Positions 16,687-26,566 of a DNA stretch of 64,000 nt are shown one piece after another. Origin of the DNA: a virus. Both the position numbers and the translations under genes were made by a program. Each line of letters opens with the position of its first letter. The stretch's first letter is position 1. The stretch lies in IMG/VR virus record IMGVR_UViG_3300046171_000193, positions 62,001 through 126,000 of that record. One strand, written 5' to 3'. The notes under the pieces were generated by a model, which ran no database searches, was not told where the DNA came from, and saw only the letters and a program-made list of their open reading frames with translations.

Positions 16687-19600
16687 ATGAAGGTTGTTGT
16701 TGGTCAAAACACGATCGTAAAAAAGATTACTGTTGGAACTCCACTGCGGGTGGGTTCGGCAGCAAATGGTTCATTAACAGGTTTAGACGATGTCAACGGT
16801 TCTATCAACCTTAGTGATGGAACAATACTTCAATATGACAGCGCTACCGGAAAATTTAACCATGTAACTCCTGCAGGAATAACAGGAAGTGGATTAACAG
16901 TAAATGATGCATCTGGATTAGGTTCAGTTGTATATGATTCAAGTTCAGCAGTTCTAACTTATGCTGGACCTTCTAGCGACAGCGTCCATTCGTTATTTAA
17001 TTCTACATACGATTCTAATTCCCTTGGTACATTATCATATACAAATGGAACTGTAAGACTTGTCGGTCCTACATCTGCTCAGATACGTGCACTCTTTAGT
17101 GCAGGAAATAGTTTAAATTATAATGAAACTACTGGAGAATTTTCAGTAACTGTACCAGATACAAGCGCGTCTTTTGATTCTGATTTTGGCACAAAAACTA
17201 CTGACGATTTAGCTGAAGGTTCAAATTTATATTTTACGGATTCTCGTGGTCGAGCTGCGATTGGTGTTACAGATAACGGAGTCGGCTTTGGATCTCTTGC
17301 ATACAATAGCGCATCAGGTCAAATAACATATACCGGTACTTCTGTTGCTAACATGCGAAGTGTTATCAACGTTGGATCAAATCTTGCATATGATTCTACT
17401 ACTGGTAAAATTACATTTACTGGTAGTCTAGGCGGAGACTTTGATGCCGGTGACGCTCAACAATCTATATCAGTAGTCAATGATAATGGTGACTACGGAT
17501 CACTAGCATATGATAATGCTAGTGGCGTATTTACATTTACAAAAGTTACAGATTCTGATATAAGAGGATCTATATCTGCCGGTGGTGATTTAGTTTACGA
17601 TCAAACTACTGGCCAAATAAGTTATTCAAAAAGAACAGATGCTGATATTAGATCGCTCTTTAGCGCTGCAGGAGATCTAACATATAATAATACTACTGGT
17701 AATTTTAGTATTACGACAGGAGCTCACTATGCAGACAGCGACGCTCGCGCAGCTTTTTCTGTTAATTTTGTTGGTGATACTGCTTTCGATAGTAGCCCAT
17801 ATGGAGGGGCTTCTTATAATTCTAGCACCGGTCTACTTACTATTAACGGTACTACTGATTCGAACATACGTAATTCCTTAACTGTACAGGACTCTGGCGG
17901 TTTAGGATCTCTTACATATAACGTAAAACAAGGTAGGATAGTATACACTGGCCCGGGCGTCAGTGATGTTTCAAGTCTTTTATCAGCTAATGTTGATTCT
18001 CTTTCAATGGGTAAACTTACCCTTGATTCGAGCAAAGGTCAATTTACTCTTAAATTAGAAGATGATAGTGTACGTGCTCTCTTTAGTGTGGTATCAGATC
18101 AAGAAGGTGGAGCAAATCTTACATACGACCAAGCAACCGGTGTATTTACTCATAGCGGTCCAAGTGACTTAGATCTTCGCGGTAAAGTTAGTGCTAGTGA
18201 TTTAGGCGGCGACGGCTCATTTACTTATTTTGAATCTGGCGGAGTCTTTACATATACAGGTCCAAGTCCTGCCGAAGCAAGAGCACACTTTGAAGGTGGA
18301 CTTGGTATTGATTATATCGAATCAACCGGCACATTTAGGCTTGATAGTTCTGCAAATATTGTAACAGGAAGTATTGTTACCGGCAAGTTAACTACAGATT
18401 CAGCTACAATTAATAGAGCCACAATCGAAAGTAGATTACGCCTTGATACTATTAGATCGTTAACCGATAGTGGTGATATTGATATTATAGCTGGTGATGA
18501 TGTTGAGATCACCGCTGGTGATAAAATTAATTTGCTTACATCTAATTTACGAACTTCAGCAGATAAACTTCGTCTTTTATCTGACGATAGTAATATTAAT
18601 AATATTTCTGGTGGTGGACTTATACTCGGCGCTGGATCTAATGAAAAAAGTATTTTACATCAGCAATACTTTGGCTATGACCAGTTTGTAATAGGCGCAA
18701 ATACAGGACTACATGTTCCTGGCTTTATGACCGGCCGAACTGTCGATTCTATTAATAAACGCATAGATGAGTTACCTGATTCTGCTCAGATGAAAGGTAT
18801 TCTATCTGCTGGTCCTGGTCTATCTTATGATAATATTAATGGTATATACAGAATCACATCTTCAGGTGTTGTTGCTGGAACTTACGGTGATGCAACAAAT
18901 GTTCCAAGATTTTCCGTAGATTCTCTTGGGCAAATTGATAGCATTAGTAATGTACCAATATCAACAGTTAATAACTTCGTATATGATTCTGCCACTGGCA
19001 ATCTTAAGATTACAACTGCGACAGATAGTTATAATGTCGGACTTACATTAGATCCTTTTACAACTAATAATCTTGTAGAAGGTCCTAACAATCTATATTA
19101 TACTCGAGCACGATTTGATAGTGCATTAGATGATAGTACTTCTGAAACAAGAATACGTCAATATTTTAGAACAGATCTTGCATCTGATTCGTCTCGTCAA
19201 CAAATAAGAAAATATATTAATGTTGGCGCAAGTTTAACATACGACTCAGCAACTGGTAAGTTAACAACTAATCAAGCTCTAGATTCTAACAGCGACGTAA
19301 GATTCCAAAATATCACACAGTCTGGGCAGTTACGTGGTCCGGCAGAGTTCATAATCGATCCGGCGGCTATTGGTGACAATACTGGTACAGTTAAGATCCT
19401 TGGTAACCTTCAGGTTGAAGGTACGCAAACGATTATTAATTCTACAACTGTTTCTGTCAATGATAAAAATTTAGTATTAGGTGATTCGGCTGCAGATTCT
19501 TCTGCCTTACACGGCGCTGGAATTACTTTAGGCGGAACTAACATTGTAGACAAACCATCGTTTACATATTCTCATGCCGATAAACGATTTGTATTTAATC

Positions 19601-20352
19601 GCAATATTCAAGCCGATAGTTTCTACGGCGATGTTACAGGTAACGTAACAGGCGACGTCGTTGGTAATCTTACTGGTAACGTAACAGGTCAAGTATCTGA
19701 TATATCAAATCACAATACAGATAGTCTTGCTGAAGGTTCTACTAATCTTTATTTTACGATACCAAGAGTAAGAAGTTCACTTTCCGTTGTTGATGCAGGT
19801 GGAGATGGTAGTTTTGTTTATGATTCATCAGCTGGACAGTTTACATATACTGGACCTAGCCCAGCAGAAACAAGGCAGCATTTAAATGTTCTTGACGCTG
19901 GCGGAGATGGAAGTTTAACATACGACAGCTCGCTTGGTAAATTTACATATACCGGTCCTTCGCCAACAGAAGCAAGAGCTCACTTTCAAGTAAATGATAC
20001 TGGTGGAGATGGTTCATTATCATATGATTCAGCAACTGGTACATTCACTTACGTCGGTGCATCTGAAGCCGATTTTTATCAGCATTTAAAAAATAATCAT
20101 GATAGCCTTGGCGATCTTACTTTTGATTCGACATATGGAAGTAAAGGCGGATTTGCTTTACATACTAGACATATACTAAGACAAAGAGAAGTTTATGCTG
20201 ACTCTTTTATTAATTCACAAGAGTATTTTTTAATGTATAGCGGAACAACAGGTGGAACACTTGTAAAAGTTAGGGCTGATACACTTGCTTCTAAAATGGG
20301 TGGCGGTGGCGGTGGTGCCGGCGGTGGATTGCTTGGTTATATTAACTTGTAA
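16687..20352 (+). CDS. Giant repeat tail fibre
   Basis: A 1221-residue fibre. Residues ~60-560 and ~1035-1130 are tandem modules of about 30-35 residues with the form GxLxYDSxTGxFTYTGPS followed by xxRxxF; some 14 copies are recognisable with variable divergence. The middle holds a distinct segment (TINRATIESRLRLDTI) typical of fibre proteins with peptidase-tail or beta-helix regions. The C-terminus is glycine-rich and ends GLLGYINL. It is probably a trimeric long tail fibre. The last copies (GGDGS-type) are the most alike, suggesting recent repeat expansion. Confidence 0.78.
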   Translation: MKVVVGQNTIVKKITVGTPLRVGSAANGSLTGLDDVNGSINLSDGTILQYDSATGKFNHVTPAGITGSGLTVNDASGLGSVVYDSSSAVLTYAGPSSDSVHSLFNSTYDSNSLGTLSYTNGTVRLVGPTSAQIRALFSAGNSLNYNETTGEFSVTVPDTSASFDSDFGTKTTDDLAEGSNLYFTDSRGRAAIGVTDNGVGFGSLAYNSASGQITYTGTSVANMRSVINVGSNLAYDSTTGKITFTGSLGGDFDAGDAQQSISVVNDNGDYGSLAYDNASGVFTFTKVTDSDIRGSISAGGDLVYDQTTGQISYSKRTDADIRSLFSAAGDLTYNNTTGNFSITTGAHYADSDARAAFSVNFVGDTAFDSSPYGGASYNSSTGLLTINGTTDSNIRNSLTVQDSGGLGSLTYNVKQGRIVYTGPGVSDVSSLLSANVDSLSMGKLTLDSSKGQFTLKLEDDSVRALFSVVSDQEGGANLTYDQATGVFTHSGPSDLDLRGKVSASDLGGDGSFTYFESGGVFTYTGPSPAEARAHFEGGLGIDYIESTGTFRLDSSANIVTGSIVTGKLTTDSATINRATIESRLRLDTIRSLTDSGDIDIIAGDDVEITAGDKINLLTSNLRTSADKLRLLSDDSNINNISGGGLILGAGSNEKSILHQQYFGYDQFVIGANTGLHVPGFMTGRTVDSINKRIDELPDSAQMKGILSAGPGLSYDNINGIYRITSSGVVAGTYGDATNVPRFSVDSLGQIDSISNVPISTVNNFVYDSATGNLKITTATDSYNVGLTLDPFTTNNLVEGPNNLYYTRARFDSALDDSTSETRIRQYFRTDLASDSSRQQIRKYINVGASLTYDSATGKLTTNQALDSNSDVRFQNITQSGQLRGPAEFIIDPAAIGDNTGTVKILGNLQVEGTQTIINSTTVSVNDKNLVLGDSAADSSALHGAGITLGGTNIVDKPSFTYSHADKRFVFNRNIQADSFYGDVTGNVTGDVVGNLTGNVTGQVSDISNHNTDSLAEGSTNLYFTIPRVRSSLSVVDAGGDGSFVYDSSAGQFTYTGPSPAETRQHLNVLDAGGDGSLTYDSSLGKFTYTGPSPTEARAHFQVNDTGGDGSLSYDSATGTFTYVGASEADFYQHLKNNHDSLGDLTFDSTYGSKGGFALHTRHILRQREVYADSFINSQEYFLMYSGTTGGTLVKVRADTLASKMGGGGGGAGGGLLGYINL

Positions 20353-20369
20353 CTTAAATGTGAATTTTG

Positions 20370-20377
20370 TATAAATA
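20370..20377 (+). promoter_or_regulatory. T4-type late promoter (TATAAATA)
   Basis: Exact consensus 21 bases upstream of the ATG at 20398, in the 45-base gap after the giant fibre gene. Confidence 0.8.
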
Positions 20378-20397
20378 AGAGTAAAGAAGTAGGAATT

Positions 20398-20736
20398 ATG
20401 GCAGCAGTATTTTCAACGAGCTACGTTAAAAACGTAGGAAGCACAGAGGCCACTCTGTATACCGCACCGGCTGGCCTAACCGGTAGGCACCTAGTTGTAA
20501 GTTTAGTTGCTACAAATATATTTGGATCTGCAATACCGATAAGCGCCAAGCTAGTACAAGGCGCAGATTCGGTTTTTATTGCATATAATAAAAGAGTTTT
20601 AGCAAATGATACTGTAGATTTGCTTATAAATAACTCAAAGATAATGATACAAAATGGCGATGTAATAAAAGTTTCTGCGCCAGTAGACGATGCGTTTAGT
20701 ATAATTATGACGGTAGTAGAGGAAGTTGAAACATGA
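20398..20736 (+). CDS. Small structural protein, fibre operon
   Basis: A 112-residue protein with hydrophobic beta strands (HLVVSLVATNIFG, FSIIMTVVEEVE) and no membrane segment long enough to be certain. The start follows GTAGGAATT. It overlaps the next gene by four bases (ATGA), a coupled pair. Marine T4-like phages encode similar small proteins beside their fibres. Possibly a fibre cap or head/tail decoration domain; not assignable further. Confidence 0.6.
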   Translation: MAAVFSTSYVKNVGSTEATLYTAPAGLTGRHLVVSLVATNIFGSAIPISAKLVQGADSVFIAYNKRVLANDTVDLLINNSKIMIQNGDVIKVSAPVDDAFSIIMTVVEEVET

Positions 20737-21035
20737 GTTACGGACACGATAATGAGGGCGGTATCTATACTGGAACCTCTTATAGTGACAAGACTTTCTA
20801 CGGGTTTAAGCTCGATAGCATCGGCGATCTAACTTGTACTGTTATAAGATCAGATGATAGTGATGTTGTTGAACTTCCTTCAGAAGTTTCTGCATCTTAC
20901 TTTGATTCAACGGTCGATTCTTTAGGAGTTACATTTGCTGACCCTGACGGATACCGTGCACACTTTTGGTCCATGGACGCAGTAACATTTAGGTTTAATC
21001 AAAATAACGGCCACCTTGAAATGGTTGTATTCTAA
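20733..21035 (+). CDS. Small structural protein, fibre operon
   Basis: A 100-residue acidic protein (MSYGHDNEGGIYTGTSY) that overlaps the previous gene by four bases. The end, FRFNQNNGHLEMVVF, is typical of short beta-strand termini of phage fibre accessories. No enzymatic motif. It precedes the CBM-repeat fibre gene by 20 bases and is probably part of the same structure. Confidence 0.58.
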   Translation: MSYGHDNEGGIYTGTSYSDKTFYGFKLDSIGDLTCTVIRSDDSDVVELPSEVSASYFDSTVDSLGVTFADPDGYRAHFWSMDAVTFRFNQNNGHLEMVVF

Positions 21036-21055
21036 TGATTCGGAGTAATTAATCT

Positions 21056-22651
21056 ATGGCAACAATTATAGATCTCGGTAAACTAAGATTTGAGTATCGT
21101 GGTGAGTGGTCAAATTCCACTACTTACGAGGCTAATGATGTTGTCAAGTATGGTGGCAACCTTTACGTATACAAATATGGTTTAAAAACTTCAGGTAATA
21201 TTCCACAGACAGCTTCCCTGTATTGGGACTTGATGGTAGAAGGCTTTAAGTTTGAAGGAGCATACGATTCTGACGCAACATATAACATTGGCGATGGATT
21301 TTCATATGGTGGTATTGTTTATATCACAACAGCAAATAGTATAAGCGGAACACGTCCACCAAATGCTGGATATTCTACATTTACTGATGGTATTCAATAT
21401 GAAGGCACGTGGATTAATTCAAATCAATACCAAAAGTCAGATATTGTTAAGTATGGTCCAAAGTCATACATTGCTACACAAGATCCTCCAATCGGGGCGG
21501 TCCCATTACAATCTGCGTATTGGCAAGTATTTTCTGACGGAATATCCTTTGACGATGCCTACGACAGCAATTTAACATATAAGCCTGGCCAAGTAGTTAA
21601 ATGGGGTCCAAACTCTTATATAGCTCAGGCAGACGTTATAGCAGGGGATTCTCCTAATGTTGCCGGCAATTGGAATTCCATCATGGAAGGCCAAGAATGG
21701 AGAGATTCATACGCTTCTTCTACAAAATATTATAAAAATGAAATTGTAAAATGGGGTGCTCAAGGTTATCGTGCTAAACGTGATAATATTTTTAACTCTC
21801 AACCAGATAATAATCCAACAGACTGGCAACTAATTAGTGAGGGTTTTTTACCAAAAGGTGCATGGAACAGCGGAACTCAATATTATAAAAATGATGCTGT
21901 ACAATATGGTAATAATTTTTATAGAGCAAAACAATCTTCTTTAAATCAACTTCCTGATACAGCTACTACTTATTGGGAAGAATTAACTTCCGGTGTGAAT
22001 ACCCGTGGTTCTTGGGCATCCACCACAGTTTATTATGAAGGTGATGTTGTTATAGACGGTAATAAATCGTATATTAAGAATGGAACAACACACACTTCTG
22101 CTGCAGATTTTGCAACTGATGCGTCAAACTGGACACAGCTTACAAACGGAATTAATTATAGAGCAGGCGGTTACGATAGTTCTGCTAACTATTTAATAAA
22201 TGATGTTGTACAATATAGTACAAGCTCTTATATAGCACTAGAAAATTTTGCTGCTTCTGGTAATTTTGGTAGTGAGCTTTCGGGTGGTAAATGGGAACTA
22301 TTAGCTGCAGGCGGTGGTTCTGTTTTACCATCAATAACTAATGCTGACAGAGGTAAATTTTTAGGATCGACAGATGGTGTTGCTTATAGTTGGCAATATC
22401 CAGGTAAAGCTGATAAGGTTTATTATGTTGCTAAAGGCGGTAATGCAGATTCTGGTCTTGGTCAAACAATTGATACGGCTTGGGGATCAGTTAAATTTGC
22501 GTTAGATAACGTAACAGGTCCAGCTACTATCTACGTAAAAGAAGGTTCTTACCAAGAAAGCTTACCTATGACTATAGGTAACGACATAACACTTAGAGGT
22601 GATGGCCAAAGAAACACTGAAATTAGGCCAGCTGCTGGTGATTCGAAATAA
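21056..22651 (+). CDS. Tail fibre, N-terminal part: CBM-like repeats (frame broken at end)
   Basis: A 531-residue open frame. Residues ~8-425 contain eight modules of about 45-50 residues with a W/Y-x-Y-x-x-x-D-V-V-x-Y/W-G-x-x-Y-x-A pattern and a closing aromatic (W-x-x-x-x-G), resembling chitin-binding type 3 / CBM5-12 domains. Such modules bind polysaccharide and suggest surface-glycan recognition. Residues ~445 onward begin a right-handed beta-helix (YVAKGGNADSGLG, then TIYVKEGSY). The frame ends at a TAA created by one extra A in the AAA at 22646-22648. Restoring it gives ...GDSNKTMFFVNSG and joins the following frame, so both belong to one protein of about 1,400 residues. Confidence 0.75.
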   Translation: MATIIDLGKLRFEYRGEWSNSTTYEANDVVKYGGNLYVYKYGLKTSGNIPQTASLYWDLMVEGFKFEGAYDSDATYNIGDGFSYGGIVYITTANSISGTRPPNAGYSTFTDGIQYEGTWINSNQYQKSDIVKYGPKSYIATQDPPIGAVPLQSAYWQVFSDGISFDDAYDSNLTYKPGQVVKWGPNSYIAQADVIAGDSPNVAGNWNSIMEGQEWRDSYASSTKYYKNEIVKWGAQGYRAKRDNIFNSQPDNNPTDWQLISEGFLPKGAWNSGTQYYKNDAVQYGNNFYRAKQSSLNQLPDTATTYWEELTSGVNTRGSWASTTVYYEGDVVIDGNKSYIKNGTTHTSAADFATDASNWTQLTNGINYRAGGYDSSANYLINDVVQYSTSSYIALENFAASGNFGSELSGGKWELLAAGGGSVLPSITNADRGKFLGSTDGVAYSWQYPGKADKVYYVAKGGNADSGLGQTIDTAWGSVKFALDNVTGPATIYVKEGSYQESLPMTIGNDITLRGDGQRNTEIRPAAGDSK

Positions 22652-25247
22652 AACAATGTTCTTTGTTAACAGTGGAACACTTGTCGAAGAATTTAAGTTT
22701 AGTGGATTGACTGGCTTTGCTTTAGATTCTGCAGGTGGCCAGCCACACGACATTGAATACGCAACTATCGGTGGTGTATATTTTAGATTAGATCCAAATG
22801 CGGTCATTTATAAATCTCCATATATTAAAGAATCAACTGCTTTTTCAAGTGGTGGTATAGGCGCTGTTATCGATGGTGGCTTGAATAGCAATGCTGCAAA
22901 CCAAGGTTCTATGGTTTTCCATACATTTACTCAGGTGCACAATGGTGGTGCAGGTTTCTGGGTACGAAGAAATGGTAAATCTGAGATCGTTTCTTGCTTT
23001 ACTTACTATAACGATTTCGGTCTTGTAACGACCGGTGGTGGTAAGATTAGAGCGCTAAACTGTAACAACTCGTACGGTACATATGGTGCTGTTGCTGAAG
23101 GATTTGATTCTGGTGAAGTTGCTATTACAGGTAAAATTAGGGGTCAATCACTTCATTATGATGGTAATACAATTACTGGTGGTACTGAATTCAGTGTAGG
23201 ATCACTAATTACTGGTTTAGCTAACGACAACAACGTCAATAGAGCAACACGTGCTGCTAATGTTTCTTTCCATTCACCAAATCACGGTTTGTTAACCGGT
23301 GAAAAAATTGCTATCTCAGGAATGACACCTTCAACATGGGCGTCACTATTTACAGCAGATAGTTATTGGGTAACAGTTACAGACTCGTCTAACTTTATTC
23401 CATATATAGACTCAGCTAGATCAACAGGTATTGATACACAATTAGCTGGTGGAAGAAATACAGTTTCTTCAACTATTACGGACATTGCTCGTCAAAATCC
23501 GGTTCGACTGACTGTTACAACATCTGCTAATACAGATTCATATGCTCCACACTATATTCAAAGTGTTGGTGGCATGACGCAAATGAATAACATTTGGGTT
23601 ACATTTGATAGTGGAGCCGCAACAGCAGGTACCACCTTGTATGCAAGACAAGCTGAAAATACTCAGATTCGAGTTAGTCAGCCTAATCCGGCATCTGAAG
23701 GTACTCAAACAAAAGGAACAACTGGCGGATCAACATATGATTTTGGTTCTAATAACCAAACAATAACACTTTATAGAGGTTCAAGATATAGATTCCTTGG
23801 TGACTCTGCAGCCGCTGTAACAAAATCGGTTGCTGGTGGGCGTTTCTATCTTTCTACATCAACGAGCTGGGATTCTAGTAACTTTACTGATGAATATACA
23901 ACTGGAGTTCTAAATAGCAGAAATACATTAGATGGCGATTCGACTCTTGATAGTACCGTAGACGGACTGATTATTGAAGTTGGACCTACAACTCCATCAA
24001 CATTGTATTATAATTGGGATAGTGCTTCATCTGCTTCTACAATGAGAGGACAAATTAACATTGTTAATCCTCCATTCATCGACGCTCAGTCATATAACGT
24101 TTATACGTCTGGTGGTCAAATCAGATTGATGGACTCAGGCGATTATTTTGACTCTGCTCATTGGAACGCTGAAGCACCAACTGCTAGTGTAATTAATACG
24201 CAGCCATCAGAAGACAAAATCTATATTGAGAACATGACGTTCCCTGGATTTACCGGTGGTGAGACAATTACACAAGGCGCAGTATCTGCTAGCATTGTTA
24301 ATAGTAACTTCATTAGAGGACAATATGGCTATATTGTAGCACTAGATACTTTGACAGGACAACCAAAACCTGGCCAATCTATCTCATTTGCTGATGATCA
24401 GGATAGTGCTGGATACGGAAGAGCATATGTTGTTTCTAGTGTAACCGGATACGACTCATCGACGGCTCAAGCAACACTAACATTATCACAGCAAAAACTT
24501 GAGACAAACGCTTCGGCTGATGACGCTGTCGCAACAATTAGAACTAATTATTCTCAGGTACGATTAACAGGTCACGATTTCTTGAGCGTGGGTACTGGTG
24601 GAGTAACTACAACAAATTATCCTGGAACTCCAACTCAACCTGCTTCTCAAGGTAACGAAGTTATTGAGACTGCTCCAGGTCGAGTTTACTTTATTTCGAC
24701 CGACCAAGATGGTAACTTTAGAGTTGGTAATTATTTCCGAATCGATCAGGCTACTGGACGAGCAACATTGGATGCATCTGCATTTGATCTTTCTGGTTTG
24801 ACGTCATTGAGACTTGGTTCAATTGGTGCACAAATTGGTGAATCAATTAACGAGTTCTCATCAGATGCAACGTTATCTGGTAACTCAAACCTTGCTGTTC
24901 CAACGGAGAAAGCAACTAAAGGTTATGTAGATGAAGCACTTAATTCTTTGGTTGATGCAATAGGTGCTGGAAATTATGACTCTGCTAATACTACATGGGC
25001 GACTGGTGCAAATACAGGAAATCCATTCCTTGACTCTGATCGTGGAGACTCTGGCGGAAGAAGAGCATTAGGATATACTATTGGACCGATAACTGTTTCT
25101 GAGATAGATTACGATTCGTATACCGATGAAGTTAAATCTTATAAAGAAAAAATGGTTTTAGGATTTGGATTTACAGAAGAAAAAAGCGTTTCTATTACAT
25201 ATAATAGCGACGGATCAATAGAACGAATACAAACGACCGTGTTATAA
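22599..25247 (+). CDS. Tail fibre, C-terminal part: beta-helix and degenerate cupredoxin-like domain
   Basis: Continuation of the fibre that starts at 21056; genuine coding sequence begins near 22649, not at the apparent ATG at 22599. The first ~150 residues are beta-helix rungs (FKFSGLTGFALDS, ATIGGVYFRL). A central block (residues ~375-490) resembles the cupredoxin-like end of the fibre at 151 but has YYNWDSAS where that protein has YYQCTAHS, so the copper ligands are missing. The C-terminal region has the fibre phrase KATKGYVDEAL and a final globular domain. Probably a host-recognition fibre. Confidence 0.72.
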   Translation: MMAKETLKLGQLLVIRNKTMFFVNSGTLVEEFKFSGLTGFALDSAGGQPHDIEYATIGGVYFRLDPNAVIYKSPYIKESTAFSSGGIGAVIDGGLNSNAANQGSMVFHTFTQVHNGGAGFWVRRNGKSEIVSCFTYYNDFGLVTTGGGKIRALNCNNSYGTYGAVAEGFDSGEVAITGKIRGQSLHYDGNTITGGTEFSVGSLITGLANDNNVNRATRAANVSFHSPNHGLLTGEKIAISGMTPSTWASLFTADSYWVTVTDSSNFIPYIDSARSTGIDTQLAGGRNTVSSTITDIARQNPVRLTVTTSANTDSYAPHYIQSVGGMTQMNNIWVTFDSGAATAGTTLYARQAENTQIRVSQPNPASEGTQTKGTTGGSTYDFGSNNQTITLYRGSRYRFLGDSAAAVTKSVAGGRFYLSTSTSWDSSNFTDEYTTGVLNSRNTLDGDSTLDSTVDGLIIEVGPTTPSTLYYNWDSASSASTMRGQINIVNPPFIDAQSYNVYTSGGQIRLMDSGDYFDSAHWNAEAPTASVINTQPSEDKIYIENMTFPGFTGGETITQGAVSASIVNSNFIRGQYGYIVALDTLTGQPKPGQSISFADDQDSAGYGRAYVVSSVTGYDSSTAQATLTLSQQKLETNASADDAVATIRTNYSQVRLTGHDFLSVGTGGVTTTNYPGTPTQPASQGNEVIETAPGRVYFISTDQDGNFRVGNYFRIDQATGRATLDASAFDLSGLTSLRLGSIGAQIGESINEFSSDATLSGNSNLAVPTEKATKGYVDEALNSLVDAIGAGNYDSANTTWATGANTGNPFLDSDRGDSGGRRALGYTIGPITVSEIDYDSYTDEVKSYKEKMVLGFGFTEEKSVSITYNSDGSIERIQTTVL

Positions 25248-25262
25248 TGGTAGAGGTAAAAA

Positions 25263-26510
25263 ATGGCAATTAATGTTTTACAATATAATCAGCTGATAAA
25301 ATCTGTTAATGCTAAGAGCGATCAGATTGCGACTCAACGGCGTATAAGAGACTCAGCAGATTCTGCGATAGGAACTCTTCCTGCTCAAATAACGGCATTA
25401 GCAGATTCTATTGCAAATTACGATAGTTTAATTGACAGTGCTCAGCAGTATGTAGCCAACTTTGGAGGAGATTTAAGCCTACTTGGGCTATGCGACTGCC
25501 ATTTTATGTTTTATTCTAGTCCTGTAGAATGCGTATGCACGTGGCAATATATTGTAGATTTATGCGATTATGCTGGATATTCGAGTGTAGGATGTCTGTG
25601 TCTTGATGGAGTTACTACTAACTGCTGTCATGGGCAATGTGGATTTAATTGTAACTGGACAGTTCCAGCTGGTACTAATAGAGTACAATTTGAAATCTGG
25701 GGACCGGGTGCTTCTACTACTTGGGGATCTTGTTGCGCATTTAGCCCCAATGGTATAACTGGTGCATACTTGTCTCAAATTATTTGTGTCTCTCCAGGTG
25801 ATACATTTTGTCTTCAATCAGGATGTGCTATTTGCTGTTATGCAAAAGGCTGTGAAGGTGGTTATCCAGCTAGTAATATAGGAACTCATAGTGCGGTATA
25901 CGGTTGTACTACTGCAACAGGCTCGGCTGTTTGTATGTGTATGTGTGCAATGAGCGGATATTCTAATCTGGCATGTGAAATGGTAGAACGTGATGGTTGT
26001 TGTGGTGCTTGGACTCAAGGATACTGCAGAGGCTATTGGAATTCTGGTAATTGTCTATGCACTCAAGGTCACTGGATGTGCTTTGAGAACAGCCGAGGAA
26101 TGTTCGGTTATGAAGGCCACCAAGGACAAGGTGGCTACTGTCAATGTACAATGCCCTATATGCCTTCTAGATGTACAGTTGCATATACATCAATTAACAC
26201 CGGTTCTTGGAATGACATTAGAGTGCCTAACACTTGTTTTACAGTTCCTGGTATCCTTTCAAAAGGATTTTTTAGTAACGACAACTACGGAAATGCGTGT
26301 TCTCAAGGTACTCCTAAATTCCCATGTATTCAATGTGATTGCTTTACTTCACAAACATGTTGGGGTGGACAGGCCTGCCAAAACTGTTGTGGCTATAGGC
26401 GAATTCCAGGTGCAGGTGGGGCGGTGAACCACGCAATGGGTGGTGGTACTGCTTGGTGTGGTGATATTGGCCGCGGCGGCGCAGTATACTTACGATGGGG
26501 TTGCATATAA
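25263..26510 (+). CDS. Cysteine-rich adhesin-like protein A
   Basis: A 415-residue protein starting behind AGAGGTAAAA. Residues 1-75 form a helical, cysteine-free N-terminus (DQIATQRRIRDSADSA) like fibre-attachment regions. The remainder holds about 44 cysteines, many as CxC or CC, with Gly, Trp, Tyr and Asn. NWTVPAGTNRVQFEIWGPG opens a beta-sandwich-like domain. The end (GAGGAVNHAMGGG, then CGDIGRGGAVYLRW) resembles glycine-rich phage adhesin tips. It is clearly paralogous to the protein at 27421. There is no signal peptide, so it is a cytoplasmically made virion protein. The cysteines may be disulphide-bonded or bind metal; this cannot be decided from sequence. Confidence 0.72.
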   Translation: MAINVLQYNQLIKSVNAKSDQIATQRRIRDSADSAIGTLPAQITALADSIANYDSLIDSAQQYVANFGGDLSLLGLCDCHFMFYSSPVECVCTWQYIVDLCDYAGYSSVGCLCLDGVTTNCCHGQCGFNCNWTVPAGTNRVQFEIWGPGASTTWGSCCAFSPNGITGAYLSQIICVSPGDTFCLQSGCAICCYAKGCEGGYPASNIGTHSAVYGCTTATGSAVCMCMCAMSGYSNLACEMVERDGCCGAWTQGYCRGYWNSGNCLCTQGHWMCFENSRGMFGYEGHQGQGGYCQCTMPYMPSRCTVAYTSINTGSWNDIRVPNTCFTVPGILSKGFFSNDNYGNACSQGTPKFPCIQCDCFTSQTCWGGQACQNCCGYRRIPGAGGAVNHAMGGGTAWCGDIGRGGAVYLRWGCI

Positions 26511-26516
26511 TATGAG

Positions 26517-26524
26517 TATAAATA
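26517..26524 (+). promoter_or_regulatory. T4-type late promoter (TATAAATA)
   Basis: Exact consensus in the 56-base gap after adhesin A, 43 bases before the ATG at 26567. It is well placed to drive 26567 and adhesin B. Confidence 0.78.
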
Positions 26525-26566
26525 AACAAAACAAACAAATTCTTAATTCTCTAAGAGGGATATAAA

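Noticed and set aside
16890-20100. Repeats in the giant fibre considered as a CRISPR-like array
   Set aside because: The repeats are conserved at protein level within one open frame, diverge at DNA level and have no constant direct repeat with unique spacers.
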